A stretch of DNA of 5,606 nt from a bacterium. GTDB lineage: Bacteria > ARS69. Made by a program: the position numbers and the translations under genes. Positions 1 to 4,764 of the stretch are shown piece after piece (the first letter of the stretch is position 1; each line of letters opens with the position of its first letter). The notes under the pieces were generated by a model. It saw only the letters and a program-made list of their open reading frames with translations. It searched no databases and was not told the DNA's origin. The stretch is taken from contig JALGZO010000582.1 in NCBI GenBank assembly GCA_025774865.1, positions 1 to 5,606 of the forward strand, read 5' to 3'.

Positions 1-1
1 G

Positions 2-190
2 GTCGAGCTGCACTTGGGTGAGGAACAGACCATTGCGGCTCTCGAAGAAGGCGTCGTGGGTATGCGGGTCGGCGGCCACCGCCGCCTCATTGCGCCCTCC
101 GATCTCGCCTACGGGCCCACCGGTCACGGCGACACCGTGCCACCCTACGCCACGCTGATCCTCGACGTGGAGCTCGTCTCCGTGGGTTGA
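2..190 (+). CDS. FKBP-type peptidyl-prolyl cis-trans isomerase, C-terminal part (5' end outside window)
   Basis: These are the last 62 residues of an FKBP-fold prolyl isomerase, which catalyses cis-trans isomerisation of Xaa-Pro bonds during protein folding. The start lies upstream of the window, so signal peptide and cell location cannot be judged. The fragment aligns without gaps to the C-terminal half of human FKBP12: a glycine-rich EEGVVGMRVGG segment, then a loop with LAYG (the Tyr is equivalent to FKBP12 Tyr82), then PPYATL and the closing strand LDVELV. Two pocket aromatics are changed: FKBP12 Trp59 is Leu (fragment residue 14) and Phe99 is Leu (fragment residue 54). Tyr82 and Ile56 are kept. 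Family assignment is firm. Catalytic strength is uncertain because of the two substitutions. It is separated by 435 bases from the next gene and is probably an independent unit. Confidence 0.93.
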   Translation, partial: VELHLGEEQTIAALEEGVVGMRVGGHRRLIAPSDLAYGPTGHGDTVPPYATLILDVELVSVG

Positions 191-248
191 TCGAGGGCGA
201 GCCCGATCCCTGTGAACATCGCGCACAGCGGCCGCCTCGGAGTCTCTC

Positions 249-264
249 CCCGTCCGGCGACGGG
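249..264 (+). repeat. Short GC hairpin downstream of the FKBP gene
   Basis: CCCGTC (249-254) and GACGGG (259-264) form a perfect 6-bp stem with a CGGC loop, 58 bases after the FKBP stop. A competing 4-bp stem (259-262 with 266-269) overlaps it. No T-tract follows, so it is not a standard intrinsic terminator. It could slow polymerase or protect a 3' end, or it may be a chance result of high GC. Confidence 0.3.
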
Positions 265-330
265 CCGTCGCGGCAGCCACCGGGCCAGCCGACGCGAAAT
301 ACCGCGAGCTTCGGCCAAAGGTGTGAACGT

Positions 331-359
331 TTGACTCAGCAGCGTATCGTTGCTAGGGT
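331..359 (+). promoter_or_regulatory. Candidate sigma-70-type promoter for the exported protein/regulator unit
   Basis: TTGACT (331-336, five of six match TTGACA) is followed by a 17-base spacer and TAGGGT (354-359, three of six match TATAAT). Spacing is ideal and the -35 is strong, while the -10 is weak and GC-shifted. Transcription would start near 366, giving a leader of about 260 bases before the ATG at 626. It is the best promoter-like sequence in the gap and points into the downstream gene cluster. Confidence 0.5.
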
Positions 360-609
360 GTCTGGGCGTTCCCGGATGTCCGACTTCGCTCCCCCCACCG
401 GGACTCGCGCCTTCGATGGTGTGGCCGTCCTCCACTTCGAAGGGAGCCTCTCTCAGGTGAGCTCGATGGCGGTTGCTTCGTTCCCCAGTCAATCCGCCAG
501 CTTGTTGGCCCCAGTGCGTATTCCGGAAGGACGGGGGCCCCATTCGCCGACATCCCTGGAGAGATCACACCCATTGTCAAGACACCTGGATTGTCGAATT
601 CCCATCAAG

Positions 610-617
610 AAAGGCGG
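610..617 (+). promoter_or_regulatory. Ribosome binding site supporting the start at 626
   Basis: The purine-rich AAAGGCGG ends eight bases before ATG 626. It resembles a degenerate Shine-Dalgarno and supports this internal ATG, rather than the in-frame upstream start at 473, as the true start. The signal peptide begins exactly at 626, which agrees. Confidence 0.5.
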
Positions 618-625
618 CTGCTCGG

Positions 626-883
626 ATGCACCGGAGTAGAACGTTCAAGTTCGTCCTTCTTTTCGTCGTCTTCATCGGATCGTCGTTTCTCGCGGCCCCT
701 GTCGCGTGGGCTGACGACGACCTCATCGCCGACACCGGCGAGCCCACCGATCCCGAACGCGCTCGCGGCTTCGTCGACCGGTTTCTGGAAGATCGCGACG
801 GATTCAAGGACGTTTCGATCAGATCCCTGTGGCAGTACCTGCGGACGCTCAGACTCATCAGCCCCTGGAGAGCCGATTCATGA
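626..883 (+). CDS. Small exported protein of unknown function (85 aa, Sec signal peptide)
   Basis: I do not recognise a family. The N-terminus is a clear Sec signal peptide: a basic n-region (residues 1-8, with two Arg, one His and one Lys), a hydrophobic core (about 9-26) and an A-W-A cleavage motif ending at Ala29. The predicted mature chain is 56 residues and begins with three Asp. It has an acidic first third, a charged probably helical middle (about 43-60) and a more basic amphipathic helix near 64-78, ending in SPWRADS. There is no Cys, so no lipobox and no disulfide. The frame has high GC at third codon positions, like the neighbouring genes. The in-frame start at 473 would bury the signal peptide behind 51 unrelated residues, so 626 is preferred. 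The stop overlaps the start of the TPR regulator (ATGA at 880-883), so the two are probably translationally coupled. Possible roles are a secreted signal precursor, a periplasmic partner or a membrane-active peptide. Confidence 0.72.
   Translation: MHRSRTFKFVLLFVVFIGSSFLAAPVAWADDDLIADTGEPTDPERARGFVDRFLEDRDGFKDVSIRSLWQYLRTLRLISPWRADS
867..872 (+). promoter_or_regulatory. Shine-Dalgarno that fixes the regulator start at 880
   Basis: GGAGAG lies seven bases upstream of ATG 880, inside the end of the preceding gene. The alternative in-frame GTG at 829 has no comparable site. Together with the ATGA overlap this decides the start. Confidence 0.75.
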
Positions 884-3306
884 TCTCGAGGCTTCGCGAT
901 CTGCCGGTCTCCGACCGGTATAATCGAGCGGAGCTGCATTTCCACCGGGGCATGTATGCCCTCGCGCGCCAGGAATTCGACACGCTTCTTGCCGCGGGGG
1001 ATGACGAACCAGTCCCGTGGAAGGCAGAGGTCAGCTGGCACCTCGCGGTGTGTTGCGCCGCCCTCGGCAAGTGCGACGACGCCGATGACGCGGTCGAGCG
1101 AGCGCTGGAGATTCCCGGAATCTCCCGCACGTATGTCGCGAGACTACAGGCGGTCCAGGGCTTCAGCGCTCTTTCCCGTGGTGAATACGCCCTGGCGCGG
1201 GAAATCTGCCAGCGCACGACCCGGACCCTCCGCGACATCGGCGACCATGCGGGACTGACATCTTCGCTGCGCTGGCTCGCCCTCACCCACCTGCGGCTCG
1301 GAGAACTCGAGCCCGCGTTCGAGTGTGGGTACTGCGCGCTCGCAGAGGCCCGACATGCGGGTGTCGAGGCGGAGTCGGGTCACGCCCACGCCTTGCTCTG
1401 CGTCGCGTTCATTCAGAACGGCCAGTACGACGCCGCGAAGCGTCACGGCCGGGAAGCGCTCGACATCGCGACCCGCCTCGGCCATCAATCGGGCGTCGTC
1501 CGAAACAACATCCAGCTTTCCATCGCGTGCCGGCTCTCGGGTGAGCTGGAGGCGGCGGCCAAGCACGCGCTGCGAGCGCTCGCGGGGGCGGAAGAGTCCG
1601 ACGCTCCGATGCTCGCCATCAGTGCGAGACTGGCGGGGGGGCGCGCGCTACGCGAGACCGGCCGTCACGACGCGGCTCGCGAGCTCGTGCAGGGCGCGTT
1701 GAAGATCGCGGAGTCGAGTGAACGCTCACGCGACTACGTTCTCGTGCTGGAAGATCTCGGGGACCTGGACATGGCGGCGGGCAACGTCCGCGCCGCGGTG
1801 GAGAAGTTCCGCACCGCGTATCGCCGCGCCGAGACCATCGCGGCGGAAGGCGATCTCATCGCCGAGCTCGGCTGGCGAATCGGAGCGACGCTCCTCGAGC
1901 TGGGCGACCGCGAGGGGGCGATCGCGTGGATCGAACGAAGTCTCACGGTGTCGGAAAAGGCCGGTGAGCGAAAAGAGAAGGCCCTGGCATTCCGGGCCCG
2001 CGCCCGGTGGCGCGCTCGGTCCGGACAGCTAGAGTCGGCCCGGGTGGACCTCGACGAGAGTCTGAGGATACTCGCGTCGCTGAACGTGCCGTACGAGCTC
2101 GCGCGGACGCACGTCGCGTTCGACCTCGTGCTTTCCGAGTCGGGGTCCGACTCGGCCAAGGTTCGTGCGGAGCGGCGGGAGCACCTGAGCGTCGCGCGCC
2201 GGATCTTCGAGCAGATCGGGGCGGCTCACGATCTCGCCGTGACCGAGGAGGCCGAGATTCGCCTGACCTCCGAAGGCGGAGAGCCTCCCAGTCCTCGCCG
2301 CTCGCGAGGGAGCCGGGGGCAGCAGAGCCTCGAGGCGAAGTGGGCCTCGCCCGCTTTCCGGGCGACGCTCGAGGAGTGCCGAAAGCTCGGCCCGACGAGC
2401 CTACCCCTTCTGCTCGTCGGGGAGACCGGTACGGGCAAGACGCTGCTCGCCGACGCTCTGCACCACCTCGGCCGACGCGAGCAGGGGGATTTCTTCCCGG
2501 TGAACTGCGCGGCGCTGCCGGAGCACTTGCAGGAATCCGAGCTCTTCGGGCACCGGAAAGGTGCGTTCACCGGAGCCGAACGCGAGCACTCCGGGATTCT
2601 TCGCGAAGCGGGTCGCGGCACGGTGTTTCTCGACGAGATCGACAAGAGTTCCCTCGAGTTCCAGGCGAAGCTCCTGGACGTTCTCGATGTCCGCGAAGTG
2701 CGGCCGGTCGGTTCGACGCGTCGGGTTCCGGTGGAGGCGCGGATCATCTGCGCCACGAATCGTGACCTGTTCGCGCTCGTGGAAGAAGGAAAGTTCCTCG
2801 AGGATCTGCACCATCGGTTGATGTGCGGGATCATCACGGTGCCGGCGCTTCGCGAACGCATCGAAGATCTGAGCTTGCTCTGTGGCGCTCTACTGGAGGA
2901 GATCGCCAAGTTGGAGAACGTGGAGTCGGTCACGATCGCCGACGATGCCTGGAGGGTGCTCCGTTCCCACGCCTGGCCCGGCAACGTGCGTGAGCTCAAG
3001 GCTCTTCTGCACCGCGCGGTGGCGCTGAACCGCGGCAAGGTCCTCGATGCCGCCGCCGTGCGGGCGAGCGCACCGCTCGGGTCCACTCTCCAAGGATCGC
3101 GATCGACAAGGGCGTCCGTCGAAGCCGACATGGACCTCGCCAGGAGAATGGCGCACCTGGAGAGAGAAGAGATTCGTCGGGCGCTCGTGGAGGCCGGCGG
3201 GGTTCGCCGGAAGGCGGCCGAGATCCTGGGCGTCTCGTACCGCGGGCTCGGAAAGAAGATGGTTCGCCTCGGCCTCGCCGACCGCGAGCGCAAGCGACCG
3301 GTCTGA
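880..3306 (+). CDS. Sigma-54-dependent transcriptional activator with N-terminal TPR sensor domain
   Basis: An 808-aa one-component enhancer-binding protein that should use ATP hydrolysis to open sigma-54 holoenzyme promoters. Residues about 10-460 are roughly ten TPR helix pairs, replacing the usual receiver, GAF or PAS sensor. Residues 463-487 are a Ser/Pro/Arg/Gly-rich linker. The AAA+ domain (about 488-725) has Walker A GETGTGKT (514-521), ESELFGH (552-558), the sigma-54-contacting GAFTGA loop (561-566), Walker B VFLDEI (582-587), sensor I ATN (625-627), LRER (657-660) and WPGNVREL (699-706). The Fis-type helix-turn-helix is at about 758-798. One oddity: the first of the two conserved arginine fingers (PspF Arg162) is Leu640, while the second (PspF Arg168) is kept as Arg646. 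The start at 880 is preferred over GTG 829 because of a good Shine-Dalgarno and the ATGA overlap with the small exported protein gene. The target promoter is unknown. Family assignment is very secure, and the TPR ligand is unknown. Confidence 0.95.
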   Translation: MISRLRDLPVSDRYNRAELHFHRGMYALARQEFDTLLAAGDDEPVPWKAEVSWHLAVCCAALGKCDDADDAVERALEIPGISRTYVARLQAVQGFSALSRGEYALAREICQRTTRTLRDIGDHAGLTSSLRWLALTHLRLGELEPAFECGYCALAEARHAGVEAESGHAHALLCVAFIQNGQYDAAKRHGREALDIATRLGHQSGVVRNNIQLSIACRLSGELEAAAKHALRALAGAEESDAPMLAISARLAGGRALRETGRHDAARELVQGALKIAESSERSRDYVLVLEDLGDLDMAAGNVRAAVEKFRTAYRRAETIAAEGDLIAELGWRIGATLLELGDREGAIAWIERSLTVSEKAGERKEKALAFRARARWRARSGQLESARVDLDESLRILASLNVPYELARTHVAFDLVLSESGSDSAKVRAERREHLSVARRIFEQIGAAHDLAVTEEAEIRLTSEGGEPPSPRRSRGSRGQQSLEAKWASPAFRATLEECRKLGPTSLPLLLVGETGTGKTLLADALHHLGRREQGDFFPVNCAALPEHLQESELFGHRKGAFTGAEREHSGILREAGRGTVFLDEIDKSSLEFQAKLLDVLDVREVRPVGSTRRVPVEARIICATNRDLFALVEEGKFLEDLHHRLMCGIITVPALRERIEDLSLLCGALLEEIAKLENVESVTIADDAWRVLRSHAWPGNVRELKALLHRAVALNRGKVLDAAAVRASAPLGSTLQGSRSTRASVEADMDLARRMAHLEREEIRRALVEAGGVRRKAAEILGVSYRGLGKKMVRLGLADRERKRPV

Positions 3307-3392
3307 CGACCCGACCCCATCACACCCGTACGTTTCGCTACGCCACTCCGGGCGGCGCCCGCGAGGTTGCGGTTCTCGCGTGGCCAGCGGTC

Positions 3393-4715
3393 GTGAACAT
3401 GCTCTCGTTCACGCTGATGGGGACGGCCGACACGTTCTTCGTCGGTCGGCTCGGCACCGTCGAGCAGGGAGCGGTGGGCTTTTGCGGAACCGTTCTCTGG
3501 GCGGTCATGTGCTTCTTCATCGGGACGCTGGAGATCGTCCAGACGTTCGTGGCGCAGCACATCGGAGCCGGCAACCCGCGACGGGCCGCGCGTTGGGGAA
3601 CGACGGGCTATCATGTGGCGCTCGCCTTCTCGATCCTGCCCTTGCCGCTGGCGTTCGCCGGCGCTTCGATCTTCGAGCAGTTCGGGATCGCGGACGAAAT
3701 GATCCCGTTTGCCGACATCTACTTCCAGATCCGCATCTTCGGGACGTCGCTCTTCTTCCTGTCCCGAGTCGCCGATTGTTACTTTCGCGGCGTCGGCGAT
3801 ACCGTCACGCCGATGGTCGTCACGATCGTCGCGAACGCCGTCAACATCGTTCTCGATCCTCTTCTCATCTTCGGTTGGGATCCGCTCGGAATCCCGGCGA
3901 TGGGCGTGGCTGGCGCCGCGTGGGCCACGGTCATCGGAACCGCGGTGCATGTGGCGGTCTACTGGGGAATTCTGCACCGACGAGGTCGGGCGGGGCGCCA
4001 CGTTCCGCGGTACCGATCACGGACCCGCACCGAGGACGTGAAGGAGCTCCTCCGCATCGGCGCGCCGTCGGGTCTGCACTGGCTCCTGGACCTCGGAGCA
4101 TGGACGATGTTCACGATTGCCGTCGCGCGTCTCGACGCAGTGCAGTCGGCGGCGAACATCATCGGCATCACGCTGATCCGCGCATCGTTCATGCCGGGCT
4201 ACGGGATCAGTACGGCGGCCCAAACTCTCGTAGGGCAGTATCTCGGAGCCCGCGACGTGAGCTCGGCGAGGCGCTCCGGCTGGACGAGTGTGTGGATCAC
4301 GTGCGCGTACATGGGCGCGGTCGGCGGGCTCTTCTACGCATTTCGTTATCAGCTCGTGGGCTTGTTCACCGACGATCCGGCGGTGATCGAGGTGGGCGTC
4401 CGGCTGATGGTGTGGGCGGCTCTGTTCCAGCTCGGCGACGGCGTGCAGGTGGTGCTCGCGGGCGCTCTCCGCGGGGCGGGTGATACGCGGTACGTGATGG
4501 TCATCGGGCTGGCGGGTGCCTGGTTCGTGTTCGCGCCGCTGACGTTCTACTTGATGCTGGTGCACGACCTCGGGGCGGAGGGAGGCTGGATTTCGGTGAA
4601 TGCATGGGTGATCGTACTGTCCGTGCTGCTCGTGGCTCGCTTCCGCAGCGACGTCTGGACCCGGGGTGGAATCAACCTCGAGCCGCGGCCAGTCCCGGAG
4701 GCGGAGGTCACGTGA
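3393..4715 (+). CDS. MATE family efflux transporter (N-terminus probably begins upstream, near 3303)
   Basis: A multidrug and toxin extrusion (MATE) transporter of the inner membrane, a family that exports organic molecules by Na+ or H+ antiport. Counting from GTG 3393 (440 aa), the hallmarks are MGTADTFFVGRLG (9-21), FRGVGDT (131-137), NIVLDPLLIFG (151-161), GQYLGARD (281-288) and LRGAGDTR (359-366). The two-fold family symmetry is visible: QHIGAGNPRRA (55-65) pairs with QYLGARDVSSA (282-292), and the two RG.GDT loops pair with each other. Eleven to twelve hydrophobic helices fit. GTG 3393 is the first ATG/GTG/TTG in frame, but it falls inside the first membrane helix and has no Shine-Dalgarno. 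The frame stays open upstream and encodes REVAVLAWPAVV, typical MATE N-terminal sequence. The likely real start is CTG 3303, overlapping the TGA of the regulator, giving 470 aa. Substrate cannot be told. Position suggests co-transcription with the regulator. Confidence 0.93.
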   Translation: MNMLSFTLMGTADTFFVGRLGTVEQGAVGFCGTVLWAVMCFFIGTLEIVQTFVAQHIGAGNPRRAARWGTTGYHVALAFSILPLPLAFAGASIFEQFGIADEMIPFADIYFQIRIFGTSLFFLSRVADCYFRGVGDTVTPMVVTIVANAVNIVLDPLLIFGWDPLGIPAMGVAGAAWATVIGTAVHVAVYWGILHRRGRAGRHVPRYRSRTRTEDVKELLRIGAPSGLHWLLDLGAWTMFTIAVARLDAVQSAANIIGITLIRASFMPGYGISTAAQTLVGQYLGARDVSSARRSGWTSVWITCAYMGAVGGLFYAFRYQLVGLFTDDPAVIEVGVRLMVWAALFQLGDGVQVVLAGALRGAGDTRYVMVIGLAGAWFVFAPLTFYLMLVHDLGAEGGWISVNAWVIVLSVLLVARFRSDVWTRGGINLEPRPVPEAEVT

Positions 4716-4717
4716 CC
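4706..4717. repeat. Perfect 12-bp palindrome upstream of the AMP-ligase promoter
   Basis: GGTCACGTGACC reads the same on both strands, with a CACGTG core. It covers the last codons and stop of the MATE gene and ends 10 bases before the -35 at 4728, so its centre is near -51 from the predicted transcription start. That is a usual place for a dimeric activator. A palindrome this long is expected about once by chance in a window of this size, so only the position argues for function. Confidence 0.35.
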
Positions 4718-4727
4718 GCGACCGCCG

Positions 4728-4756
4728 TTGAGCGTTTTCGCGTGTGCGGCTATTCT
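4728..4756 (+). promoter_or_regulatory. Candidate sigma-70-type promoter of the AMP-binding enzyme gene
   Basis: TTGAGC (4728-4733), a 17-base spacer and TATTCT (4751-4756) form a promoter matching four of six positions in each box. It begins 12 bases after the MATE stop. The start site is predicted at about 4762-4765, at or just before the ATG, so the message would have almost no leader. No Shine-Dalgarno precedes the ATG, which agrees. Confidence 0.6.
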
Positions 4757-4764
4757 CGCTTCTC

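Larger units (their letters stand above)
191..625. other. Intergenic region between the FKBP gene and the small exported protein gene
   Basis: No gene here can be defended. The stretch holds a short GC hairpin (249-264), a sigma-70-like promoter (331-359), a TGTC-AA-GACA palindrome with a repeated ATTGTC hexamer near 573-595, and a long leader into the gene at 626. Open frames on both strands give Arg/Ser/Pro-rich translations with no recognisable domain. One short + frame with an ATG at 376 and a stop at 637-639 is positioned suggestively after the promoter but is unproven. No GG-N10-GC sigma-54 promoter with good flanks was seen. Confidence 0.6.

Noticed and set aside
249-264. Intrinsic terminator for the FKBP gene
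   Set aside because: The 6-bp hairpin is not followed by a T-run; kept only as a hairpin.
350-477. TTGCT elements (350-354, 473-477) as -12 boxes of sigma-54 promoters
   Set aside because: No GG lies at the required 10-base spacing upstream of the GC in either case.
145-543. 132-aa open frame on the - strand across the FKBP end and the intergenic region
   Set aside because: Overlaps the real FKBP C-terminus, and the translation has low-complexity Arg/Pro/Gly stretches with no ribosome site or motif.
473-625. Upstream in-frame extension of the small exported protein
   Set aside because: It would put 51 Arg/Pro/Cys/Trp-containing residues before a clear signal peptide; ATG 626 has its own Shine-Dalgarno-like site.
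829-879. GTG 829 as the start of the TPR regulator (17 residues longer)
   Set aside because: No Shine-Dalgarno, and it runs deep inside the upstream gene. ATG 880 has GGAGAG at the right distance and forms an ATGA junction.
2226-4001. 591-aa open frame on the - strand opposite the regulator and the MATE gene
   Set aside because: It spans two well-supported genes, is rich in Arg, Ser and Asp without any domain, and is the stop-poor shadow expected opposite high-GC coding sequence.
3047-4483. 478-aa open frame on the + strand overlapping the regulator end and MATE gene
   Set aside because: Alternative frame of recognised genes, with an Arg/Gly/His-rich translation and no family features.
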